This document shows positions 1 to 6,245 of a DNA stretch of 10,243 bases, in pieces. A program made the translations under genes and the position numbers. Source of the DNA: an uncultured Veillonella sp. (GTDB lineage: Bacteria; Bacillota; Negativicutes; Veillonellales; Veillonellaceae); the NCBI RefSeq assembly GCF_900545205.1, contig NZ_UQYC01000063.1, positions 1 through 10,243 on the forward strand. Direction: 5' to 3'. How positions within the stretch are numbered: the first letter of the stretch is position 1; each line of letters begins with the position of its first letter. The notes under the pieces are model-generated. The model was not told where the DNA came from. It did no database searches and saw only the letters and a program-made list of their open reading frames with translations.

Positions 1-42
1 GCTCGCTTTATGCGTCGATATTGGCGTATGTTGCTTTTTATT

Positions 43-384
43 TGGTGGAGATGAGGGGAGTCGAACCCCTGTCCAAAAGTGTTGCCATATAGACTTCTCC
101 GAGCACAGTCTATGATTTAAATCTCAGGTTGCTACCGCTCACAGACAAGCTACACAACCCCAGTTCATGTTGTCTCGCCTAATTCATATGAACAACTGAA
201 TTAAGCCAGCCTACGGTTTGACGTCCATTCACACTTGGTAGGCACAAGTATGAGGGACGTAGCTTATGCAGCTAATGCAAAATTTTCTTCTGCGTTTAAA
301 TGTTTTTCCACCGTTTAACGGCCTCATGGAACGCCGACTCGCTATCTATACCACACGCACCCCTGTCGAAACCTTTACATCCCC
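43..384 (-). ncRNA. ssrA: transfer-messenger RNA (tmRNA, 10Sa RNA)
   Basis: One-piece tmRNA, which rescues ribosomes stalled on mRNAs lacking a stop codon by acting first as tRNA-Ala and then as a short mRNA. The 5' end GGGGATG (384 to 378) pairs with CATCTCC (53 to 47), giving a 7-bp acceptor stem. The third pair is a G-U wobble, the known identity element for alanyl-tRNA synthetase. The T-arm GGGGTTCGACTCCCC lies just inside the 3' end, and the terminal CCA (45 to 43) is encoded. A tag reading frame ending in ALAA sits about 90 nt from the 5' end, preceded by sequence that can form the first pseudoknot. A consensus promoter lies upstream. The length of 342 nt is normal for the family. Its partner gene smpB lies 2.7 kb upstream. 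End points are set from the acceptor stem and should be within a base or two. Confidence 0.97.
264..293 (-). other. tmRNA proteolysis-tag reading frame (AEENFALAA, stop)
   Basis: Read on the minus strand from a GCA resume codon (293 to 291), the frame gives A-E-E-N-F-A-L-A-A and then TAA (266 to 264). With the alanine carried by the tRNA part, the tag added to stalled peptides would be A-AEENFALAA. The ALAA end is the standard signal for ClpXP-type proteases, and the tag resembles those of clostridia. The exact resume codon is inferred from the usual GCA start and tag length. Confidence 0.9.
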
Positions 385-400
385 GTACGTCGGTCTCATA

Positions 401-429
401 ATTATAAGCCTATTTAGTATTACTGTCAA
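401..429 (-). promoter_or_regulatory. consensus sigma-A promoter of ssrA
   Basis: On the minus strand, -35 TTGACA (429 to 424) and -10 TATAAT (406 to 401) are both perfect matches to consensus, separated by exactly 17 nt. Transcription should start near 394, about 10 nt before the mature tmRNA 5' end at 384. This leaves a short leader of the kind RNase P removes. Such a strong promoter fits an abundant stable RNA, and it makes ssrA independent of the biotin operon upstream. Confidence 0.93.
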
Positions 430-561
430 TTATATGAAACCTTCACTAATTCGGTATATTCAGTACTCTTAGCCTTCTCAACTTATCTAAATTTGACAAC
501 TTTACCAATCCAAGGATTCTTTTATCACTATCTTTAGTGGATATATTATCTATTATCATGA

Positions 562-1716
562 TTATAACTGTTTCATAGCATTATGCAGTGATTGGCACAC
601 ATAATCTATTTGTTCTTTATTATGCGCAGCAGTCACTGTTAGTCTAATTCTGCTTTCACCAATAGGTACTGTAGGTGGACGAATAGCAGTTCCAATGATT
701 CCAGCCTCATACAAATAGTTCGAAACGGCTAATGTATCCTCGTTACGTCCAATAAGGATTGGAAAAATTGGTGTTTCATTGGTAGCATCAATTCCTATGG
801 AAATCAATTGGTCTGCCATATAGTTTACATTTTCATGTAATCGCCGTAAAACAGATACATCTGATTCAAGAACATGTAGTGCAGCTAAGGCGGCCCCTAT
901 ATCAGCAGGAGATAATGCGGTAGAGAATATAAAACTACGACTCGTATTAACGAGATAATCTATGATAGTGCTATTTGCAGCTACATAGCCACCAACAGAG
1001 CCTAAAGATTTACTCAATGTACCAAGTTGTATGTCTACTTCTTTTTCAAGTCCAAAATAGGCCGCTGTACCATGACCATTACCAATAGTTCCAGTTGCAT
1101 GGGCATCGTCAACCATAAGTAATGTATTATAGTCGCAGCTTAATTCATACAGTTTATCTAGTGGTGCAATATCCCCATCCATACTAAATACGCCATCTGT
1201 GACAATTAGCTTTCGTGCATTACGATCTACTTGCTTTAATAAATACTTTAGTTCATCTACATCACAATGGCTATAAGCCTTTACAGAACCTCTACTCAAT
1301 CTACACCCATCAATAATACTAGCGTGATTTAAAGCATCGCTAAAAATGATAGTATTCTTATCAGCTATAGTAGAAATAGTTCCTACATTGGCCATATAAC
1401 CCGTATTAAATACGAGGGCTTTTTCAGTATTCTTAAATTTTGCTAATTCATTTTCAAGGTCAGTAAATAATGGAAACGTACCAGATACGAGGCGTGAACC
1501 ACCAGATCCTGTACCATATTGTTGAGCTCCTTTTACAGCCCCTTCTATTACGCGGGAGTCAAAGGTAAGGCCTAAATAATTATTTGAAGCCATCATCAAA
1601 TATTCTTTATCATCTCGCTTCACGTGCACTGCATCTATAGGGCAGTATTCTTTTAAGGTTCGTAAATTATGGTTCTGTACCTTAGCATCTAATTGTTCTT
1701 TAAAAAATTCGTACAT
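562..1716 (-). CDS. bioF: 8-amino-7-oxononanoate synthase (BioF)
   Basis: PLP-dependent cytosolic enzyme that condenses pimeloyl-CoA with L-alanine to give 8-amino-7-oxononanoate, the first step in building the biotin rings. Visible fold-type I motifs of the alpha-oxoamine synthase family: SNNYLGL (residues 44-50), the glycine-rich GTGSGGSR (68-75), DALNHASIIDG with the ring-stacking His131, VDDAH with Asp203 and His206, and TLSKSLG with Lys236 as the Schiff-base lysine, the same number as in E. coli BioF. The 384-residue length is typical. The ATG at 1716 is chosen because GGAG lies 5 to 6 nt upstream and it begins one base after the bioW stop (TAACATG). An upstream in-frame ATG at 1761 lies inside bioW and lacks support. 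Glycine C-acetyltransferase (Kbl) is a close relative, but position directly after bioW settles the call. No clear terminator follows. Confidence 0.95.
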   Translation of the reverse strand: MYEFFKEQLDAKVQNHNLRTLKEYCPIDAVHVKRDDKEYLMMASNNYLGLTFDSRVIEGAVKGAQQYGTGSGGSRLVSGTFPLFTDLENELAKFKNTEKALVFNTGYMANVGTISTIADKNTIIFSDALNHASIIDGCRLSRGSVKAYSHCDVDELKYLLKQVDRNARKLIVTDGVFSMDGDIAPLDKLYELSCDYNTLLMVDDAHATGTIGNGHGTAAYFGLEKEVDIQLGTLSKSLGSVGGYVAANSTIIDYLVNTSRSFIFSTALSPADIGAALAALHVLESDVSVLRRLHENVNYMADQLISIGIDATNETPIFPILIGRNEDTLAVSNYLYEAGIIGTAIRPPTVPIGESRIRLTVTAAHNKEQIDYVCQSLHNAMKQL

Positions 1717-1717
1717 G

Positions 1718-2449
1718 TTATCTCCGTTGAACAAGTACTGGAGCACTCTCCAAATACTCAATTACACTTTCACTATCTATATCAGACCGTACAAAGAAAA
1801 CCCGTCCCCCTATATTAGACCCTAATTCTTTCATATTGGGAAGTCGATGATATACACCATTACATGCCACATAGCCTACTGTATAATCTGGATCATCAGA
1901 CCAACATAATTCACCAACAACACCATCAGCGGATTGAACCTTAGATGCTAGTACTAAAGCCTCCCTCATATGCTCATTGTCACCTAATGCATGAGAGTCA
2001 AAGGAGTCCATATGACTCACACGTACACCTCGATTGCCTTCATCTAAGCGTTCACCTGAAATAGCATCCACTAACATAGCGCCGCGCATGGATGTATCTA
2101 AATTTTTTAACATACCGATAGCTTTTCTAACAGCAGTTTTAGTAATAGTGGTACCTTGTAAAAGTTCAATTGCCAATTGATGAGATTCATGAATGCTACT
2201 AGTTTTATGTTCCTCTACTGTTAGACAGTCTATATAGAAAATCTTCTCCGGTGGAATCAAATCTACTGTAATATTTATAAAATCAGCAGTTCCTTTGCTA
2301 TGATGTAAAGCACGTTCAGCCAACGATTGTGCTATAGCTCCAATTTCCTCTAATTTTACGATACGCTCTGCTCCAGAAATATGGTGGCCCCCTTTTTCAT
2401 GGGGACCACCTTGTGCTGCACGCATGCGTATACTATATAATTCACTCAT
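1718..2449 (-). CDS. bioW: 6-carboxyhexanoate--CoA ligase (pimeloyl-CoA synthetase, BioW)
   Basis: Activates free pimelate with ATP and CoA to pimeloyl-CoA, the acyl substrate of BioF. This is the Bacillus-type route to the pimelate moiety, as opposed to BioC/BioH. At 243 residues it has about the family length. Family-like segments are the N-terminal YSIRMRA (5-11) followed by HISGAER (23-29), a central MRGAMLVDAISGERL region (121-135) continuing into GNRGVRVS (138-145), and a C-terminal NIGGRVFFV (212-220). The start ATG shares its A with the TAA stop of the upstream gene (TAATG), so translation is probably coupled, with AAGG about 8 nt before the ATG. The stop is one base before bioF. Together with bioF it implies that the cell uses free pimelate, made internally or imported. 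Confidence 0.94.
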   Translation of the reverse strand: MSELYSIRMRAAQGGPHEKGGHHISGAERIVKLEEIGAIAQSLAERALHHSKGTADFINITVDLIPPEKIFYIDCLTVEEHKTSSIHESHQLAIELLQGTTITKTAVRKAIGMLKNLDTSMRGAMLVDAISGERLDEGNRGVRVSHMDSFDSHALGDNEHMREALVLASKVQSADGVVGELCWSDDPDYTVGYVACNGVYHRLPNMKELGSNIGGRVFFVRSDIDSESVIEYLESAPVLVQRR

Positions 2450-2949
2450 TATGATACCTTGCCTTTTATCACGTTATTTTGGTGTGCTTGACTATGAATT
2501 TTACGGAATACCTTTACAAATACTGGAGCCATAACAACCGTGAAAATCATGCCAGGTACTGCTAAGGCAACCATAGGTAATGCGGCTTTACCAATATATA
2601 CGGACAAGGTCAACCGCGCTAAGGCAGATGCAATTGGGCCTGAAATCATAATACCGATCAAGTGATTATGGCACATCCAAAGGATTAGACCTACAATGAG
2701 GCGGAATTGCATGGCAATCATAACATTTAAAATAGTTTGAGTACCTAGTGCTAGGCCAATTAAGCTAGATAGACATCCACTAATAATATACTTCTTAAAT
2801 CCAAATACGGCACATATTGCTACCGCCAACGGGGCCGATAATTGAAACTCTATACCTGGAATAACATTAGGTATTTTAATAGCCCCTAATACAGTAATCA
2901 TAGCCGTTAAAATAGCGACCTCAGTAATGTACCGAATGTTCTGATTCAT
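2449..2949 (-). CDS. small six-helix membrane protein, ECF-transporter S-component-like
   Basis: First gene of the biotin operon. The 166-residue product is very hydrophobic, with about six predicted membrane segments (near residues 8-25, 37-51, 54-70, 75-92, 97-118 and 122-147). It has a short N-terminus and a basic, hydrophilic tail (FRKIHSQAHQ onward). Size and topology match substrate-binding S components of energy-coupling factor vitamin transporters, which share an ATPase/EcfT module encoded elsewhere. I do not see the usual BioY motifs, so I do not name it bioY. Position behind a BirA-type operator and directly before bioW suggests uptake of biotin, pimelate or another biotin precursor; this is inference. 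AGAGGAG lies 7 nt before the ATG. The stop overlaps the bioW start by one base. It could instead be an unrelated small permease. Confidence 0.7.
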   Translation of the reverse strand: MNQNIRYITEVAILTAMITVLGAIKIPNVIPGIEFQLSAPLAVAICAVFGFKKYIISGCLSSLIGLALGTQTILNVMIAMQFRLIVGLILWMCHNHLIGIMISGPIASALARLTLSVYIGKAALPMVALAVPGMIFTVVMAPVFVKVFRKIHSQAHQNNVIKGKVS

Positions 2950-2971
2950 GATATTTCTCCTCTACCTAGAA

Positions 2972-3006
2972 AATGTCAACCACAAACACGACTCTTTGTT
3001 TACATT
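2972..3006 (-). promoter_or_regulatory. BirA-type biotin operator
   Basis: On the minus strand, AATGTAAAC (3006 to 2998) and GTTGACATT (2980 to 2972) form an inverted repeat matching at 8 of 9 positions, separated by 17 nt. Counting the flanking base, this reads TGTAAACA-N15-GGTTGACA, close to the known bacterial BirA operator pattern TGTWAACC-N15/16-GGTTWACA. It overlaps the end of the -10 box and the expected start site at about 2997, so bound repressor would block transcription when biotin is plentiful. BirA itself is not in the window. Confidence 0.8.
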
Positions 3007-3032
3007 ATAAATTCAATATACACATTTATCAA
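3004..3032 (-). promoter_or_regulatory. sigma-A promoter of the biotin operon
   Basis: On the minus strand, -35 TTGATA (3032 to 3027) and -10 TATAAT (3009 to 3004) are separated by 17 nt, giving a start site near 2997 and a leader of about 48 nt before the first ATG at 2949. The last bases of the -10 box are part of the putative BirA operator. It sits just after the smpB terminator, so the biotin genes form a separate transcription unit. Confidence 0.85.
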
Positions 3033-3064
3033 CTAAAAATGCAGAATAAGTTGACAAATATCAC

Positions 3065-3097
3065 AAAAAAGATCGAGCCATTATGACTCGATCTTTT
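3065..3097 (-). terminator. intrinsic terminator after smpB
   Basis: Read on the minus strand, AAAAGATCGAG and CTCGATCTTTT form an 11-bp perfect stem that can extend by T-G and C-G pairs to a loop of ATAAT, followed by a run of six T. It begins 4 nt after the smpB stop codon. Because the stem is flanked by A on one side and T on the other, it may also work in the plus direction. Confidence 0.93.
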
Positions 3098-3101
3098 AAA
3101 T

Positions 3102-3572
3102 TTAATATTTTTGTTGTTCTTTAAGTCTCTTAGCAATATCTCGTTTAGCATCGCGTTCTGCCATATCTTGACGTTTATCATACAGCTTTTTACCAGTTAC
3201 AAGACCAACGGTTACCTTTACATAACCATGACTAAAATGGAAATTAAGCGGCACTAAAGAGAATCCTTTCTCCTTAACCTGAGCGTGCAGTTTATTGATT
3301 TCAGATTTATGCATCAACAATTTGCGAGTTCGTTCAGGTTCATGATTAAAGCGGTTCCCCTGTTCGTATGGGCTAATGTGAACACCGTACAATAAGAGCT
3401 CACCTTTATCAATGCGACAAAAGCTATCTTTTAGGTTCAGCTTACCTTGGCGTATGGATTTAATTTCAGTACCTGTCAAAGCAATACCAGCTTCATAGGT
3501 TTCATGAATATTAAAATCATGACGCGCTTTACGATTATCAGCAATAAGGGATGGACTAGATTGTTTTGCCAT
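3102..3572 (-). CDS. smpB: SsrA-binding protein SmpB
   Basis: Binds the tRNA-like end of tmRNA and places it in the A site of stalled ribosomes, with its C-terminal tail lying in the empty mRNA channel. The 156-residue length equals that of B. subtilis SmpB as I recall it. Family signatures are NRKARHDF (13-20) followed by GIALTGTEIKSIRQG (29-43), the KLNLKDSF segment (44-51), and the basic tail beginning GKKLYDKR (127-134) and running to the C-terminus at KEQQKY. The ATG lies 8 nt after the rnr stop, with GAGG 5 nt upstream made partly from the rnr stop codon, so the two genes are cotranscribed. RNase R, SmpB and the tmRNA in this window belong to one rescue and decay pathway. In many bacteria ssrA lies directly after smpB; here the biotin operon separates them. 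Confidence 0.97.
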   Translation of the reverse strand: MAKQSSPSLIADNRKARHDFNIHETYEAGIALTGTEIKSIRQGKLNLKDSFCRIDKGELLLYGVHISPYEQGNRFNHEPERTRKLLMHKSEINKLHAQVKEKGFSLVPLNFHFSHGYVKVTVGLVTGKKLYDKRQDMAERDAKRDIAKRLKEQQKY

Positions 3573-3580
3573 ATGTACCT

Positions 3581-5944
3581 CTATCGTTTACGTTTACTTT
3601 TGGATTTCTTAGATTGATTACGCTTCGATGTTTTATTAGACTTCTTACGACTTGATTTGCCCTTACTAGATTTTTTACTGAAAGTATCATATCTAGATCG
3701 TCCAGATTTACTACTATCTCGTCGGGAAGATTTCTTACCAGATTTCCCCGAAGATTTACGGCCCTTACGACCACCAAAACTATCGCGACTAGTTGCATAG
3801 TCAGAACCACTGCGCAATTGTTCTTGAATAGCCATTAGGTTATTAACTTCACCTAGTACAAAGTCGATTTGTTTCTTTTCTACATCGGCTTTTACTAATG
3901 TAACAGTTACCTTTTCACCTAGGTGATAGGTTTTACCGGTTCTCTTACCTACGAGCACAAAATGTTCTTCATCAAAGAAATAGTAATCATCGTTCATCAT
4001 GCTCATATGTACAAGACCATCGATACCATTCTCTAATTCCACAAACATCCCAAAGGACGTAATGCTAGAAATTGTGCCTTCAAAGACTTCCCCTACAAAT
4101 GGAACCATATATTGTGTCTTTTTAAGATCAACCGTATCTCGTTCGGCCTCAGTGGCAACTTGCTCTTGCAAGGAAGAATGTTCTACCGCACTAGCCAAGA
4201 ATGATTCATCTACATCCCGTTTTGTATATCCATCTTTCCAATGCATATCCGCTTTTAAAAGGCGGTGAACCATTAAGTCTGGATATCGTCTAATAGGAGA
4301 TGTAAAATGCGTATAACATGTAGATGCCAAGCCAAAATGACCCACATTGTTAGTACTATATTTAGCTTGTTGCATAGAACGCAGGGTCATAATTTGAGCC
4401 ACTTGCTCAATATCTTGCCCTTTTACTACATCTAAGATTTTTTGGAAATCCCGTGGTGTTACACCATCAGTACTAAGGACTAGATTTTGACCTAAATAAT
4501 TAAGCACCTTTTGGAATAAATCTAGTTTTTCCTCACTAGGATTCTCATGAATACGATATACCGATGTACGGTGTGTATGCTCTAAATGTGTAGCCACTGT
4601 TTCATTGGCAATGAGCATACATTCTTCGATAAGTCGTTCCGCCATGGTACGATCTCGTTTTACGATGCGCAACGGTATACCATCATGATCAAGTAATACC
4701 TTGTACTCAGGAAAATCAAAGTCCAATGCACCTCTACGACGACGCATTGCATTAAGAATTTTAGAGATTTCTGCTAAATCACGAAGCATTGGCATAAAGT
4801 CTTGTAAATCGTCAGGAATAATATTTTCTTCCAGTGCCTTATACACTTCTTTATAACTACAACGACGACCTACGTGAATAATAGAAGGTCGTATACGATA
4901 ATTTACAACCTTACCGCTATGATCAATTTCCATCATACATGTCATGGCGTAACGATCTTCATGAGCATTTAAGCTACAAATACCGTTAGATAATACCTCT
5001 GGCAACATCGGTACTACTCTGTCCACTAAATATACAGATGTACCTCGTTTATAAGCCTCATTATCAATGGCTTGTCCAGATGTTACATAATGACTTACGT
5101 CTGCAATATGTACGCCTAATTCATAATTACCATTTGGCAATTTTCGGCCACTCACAGCATCATCAAGATCTTTCGCATCTTCACCATCGATGGTGACCAT
5201 TTGCAAATCCCGAAGATCCCAACGCTTTGGATCCTCATGAATAACCATATCAATTTTCTTGCTAGCTTTGATAACATCGTCTGGAAAACTGAATGGAATC
5301 TTATGATTAGCCATGATACAGTTAATATCAAGACCTACATCACCTTTATAGCCAAGAATTTCCGTAATAATACCTTCTGGCTTCTTATCGCCTTCCGGCC
5401 ATTTTGTAATTTTGACTAGTACCTTTGCGCCACTACGTGCATCTAATGTATTTTTTAAGTCTACAAAGATATCAGTCCCTATCCGTTCATCATCAGGGAT
5501 AACAAAGCCAAAGTGTTGTTGTCTGTCATAGGTACCTACAACCGTCTCATTAGCTCGTTCAATCACATCAACGATAATGCCTTCTCGTTTATGCTTAGTA
5601 TAGTTAGAATGTACAATGCGAACTCGAACCTTATCATTGTGCATAGCAGTCCCTTTATTTTGTTCTGCTACATATATATCTTCATCTTCAGGCATAATCA
5701 CAAAGCCATACGACTTACGATAGCCCTTATAAATACCTTCATATTCTTCATTTTGTTGTTCTGCATATTGATATACATCAGGTCGAGAAGATGTTAGCAC
5801 CCCTTCTCGAGCAAGCATTTTTGCTGAACGAATAAACATCTCAAGATCCTTACCACCACGGATGTGATTATCCATAGCAGCATCTTCAATATGATATGCA
5901 TGTGGTTGTATAGATTTATAAAAGTCTAATACTTTCTTCTTCAA
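3581..5944 (-). CDS. rnr: ribonuclease R (3'-5' exoribonuclease)
   Basis: Processive 3'-5' hydrolytic exoribonuclease that degrades structured RNA and, together with tmRNA-SmpB, nonstop mRNAs. Visible domain order over 787 residues: N-terminal winged-helix-like part (about 1-60), two cold-shock domains (about 67-125 and 133-195), RNB catalytic domain (about 243-570), S1 domain (about 617-697) and a basic tail (from about 710). The RNB active-site motif TIDGEDAKDLDDAV carries the metal-binding Asp253, Asp259, Asp261 and Asp262, and FTSPIRRYPDLMVHRLL (547-563) is present. The start is a TTG codon (5944 to 5942), supported by AAGGAGGTG 6 nt upstream and by the normal N-terminus MKKKVLDF. The tail from about residue 719 is almost entirely Lys, Arg, Ser and Gly. 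A strong terminator lies directly upstream. Confidence 0.97.
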   Translation of the reverse strand: MKKKVLDFYKSIQPHAYHIEDAAMDNHIRGGKDLEMFIRSAKMLAREGVLTSSRPDVYQYAEQQNEEYEGIYKGYRKSYGFVIMPEDEDIYVAEQNKGTAMHNDKVRVRIVHSNYTKHKREGIIVDVIERANETVVGTYDRQQHFGFVIPDDERIGTDIFVDLKNTLDARSGAKVLVKITKWPEGDKKPEGIITEILGYKGDVGLDINCIMANHKIPFSFPDDVIKASKKIDMVIHEDPKRWDLRDLQMVTIDGEDAKDLDDAVSGRKLPNGNYELGVHIADVSHYVTSGQAIDNEAYKRGTSVYLVDRVVPMLPEVLSNGICSLNAHEDRYAMTCMMEIDHSGKVVNYRIRPSIIHVGRRCSYKEVYKALEENIIPDDLQDFMPMLRDLAEISKILNAMRRRRGALDFDFPEYKVLLDHDGIPLRIVKRDRTMAERLIEECMLIANETVATHLEHTHRTSVYRIHENPSEEKLDLFQKVLNYLGQNLVLSTDGVTPRDFQKILDVVKGQDIEQVAQIMTLRSMQQAKYSTNNVGHFGLASTCYTHFTSPIRRYPDLMVHRLLKADMHWKDGYTKRDVDESFLASAVEHSSLQEQVATEAERDTVDLKKTQYMVPFVGEVFEGTISSITSFGMFVELENGIDGLVHMSMMNDDYYFFDEEHFVLVGKRTGKTYHLGEKVTVTLVKADVEKKQIDFVLGEVNNLMAIQEQLRSGSDYATSRDSFGGRKGRKSSGKSGKKSSRRDSSKSGRSRYDTFSKKSSKGKSSRKKSNKTSKRNQSKKSKSKRKR

Positions 5945-5949
5945 ATCTT

Positions 5950-5958
5950 CACCTCCTT
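5950..5958 (-). promoter_or_regulatory. strong Shine-Dalgarno sequence fixing the rnr TTG start
   Basis: AAGGAGGTG on the minus strand is an almost full complement of the 16S rRNA 3' end and lies about 6 nt before TTG. This justifies choosing a non-ATG start for rnr; there is no competing ATG nearby in frame. Confidence 0.9.
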
Positions 5959-5963
5959 ATTCT

Positions 5964-5994
5964 GAAAAAAGAAAAAGCCTGCAAAGCAGGCTTT
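5964..5994 (-). terminator. intrinsic terminator between secG and rnr
   Basis: On the minus strand, AAAGCCTGC (5994 to 5986) and GCAGGCTTT (5982 to 5974) form a perfect 9-bp stem with a 3-nt loop, followed by a tract of T broken by one C (TTTTTCTTTTTT). It starts 5 nt after the secG stop. rnr begins only 20 nt beyond the U-tract with no convincing promoter in between, so it may be a leaky or regulated terminator rather than the end of the unit. Confidence 0.9.
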
Positions 5995-5999
5995 CATCA

Positions 6000-6245
6000 T
6001 TAGAATTGATTAATCATTGCCCCTAACACTAAGCTCAACACAGCAAAGATAATCCCCAATATAATCGTACATTTAGATAAGAAAGCGTCTAAACCGCGTT
6101 GCTTACCACCAAAAGAAGAGTCTGCCGCACCAGATACAGCACCGCCCATGCCTGCGTTTTTGCTATTCTGTGCAACAACTACTACGATTAATAAGATAGA
6201 TACGATAACTTCTACAATCATTAAGAAATTTGTCACGACTGTCAT
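6000..6245 (-). CDS. secG: preprotein translocase subunit SecG
   Basis: Small inner subunit of the SecYEG protein-export channel in the cytoplasmic membrane. The 81 residues show the SecG layout: a first membrane helix (about 7-25) ending in VVVVAQ, a glycine-rich loop AGMGGAVSGAADSSFGG (31-47), then KQRGLDAFLSKCT and a second helix (about 60-78). The ATG start overlaps the sigH stop (ATGA), which suggests translational coupling. The Shine-Dalgarno AGGAAGG lies unusually close to that ATG; a GTG three codons in (6236) has better spacing (about 9 nt) and would give 78 residues, so the exact start is uncertain. secG upstream of rnr and smpB is a common arrangement in Firmicutes. A terminator follows directly. 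Confidence 0.93.
   Translation of the reverse strand: MTVVTNFLMIVEVIVSILLIVVVVAQNSKNAGMGGAVSGAADSSFGGKQRGLDAFLSKCTIILGIIFAVLSLVLGAMINQF

Noticed and set aside
12..42. Possible hairpin ATGCGTC-GATATT-GGCGTAT followed by a T-rich stretch on the plus strand
   Set aside because: The stem is only 7 bp with two G-U pairs, and the T-tract is interrupted and offset. On the minus strand, where ssrA would need it, no T-run follows. The true end of the ssrA unit probably lies outside the window.
266..472. Plus-strand open frame of 68 codons
   Set aside because: It lies antisense to the tmRNA body and promoter; its sequence is explained by ssrA, and it has no recognisable product.
2973..2978. TTGACA on the minus strand inside the biotin leader as a second -35 box
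   Set aside because: The position where its -10 would fall is the ribosome-binding site of the first bio gene and has no TATAAT-like hexamer. The hexamer is better explained as part of the BirA operator arm.
3556..3810. Second minus-strand frame over the 3' end of rnr
   Set aside because: It is an out-of-frame reading of the repetitive Lys/Arg/Ser-coding tail of rnr; low complexity keeps the alternative frame open.
5513..5797. Plus-strand frame with hydrophobic product opposite rnr
   Set aside because: The hydrophobic look arises from reading the complement of charged RNase R codons; there is no ribosome-binding site or family resemblance.
6009..6040. Possible rnr promoter in the 3' end of secG (TTGAGC, then GATTAA after 17 nt)
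   Set aside because: The -10 match is poor and transcription from it would still run into the terminator at 5964-5994, so it cannot account for rnr expression.
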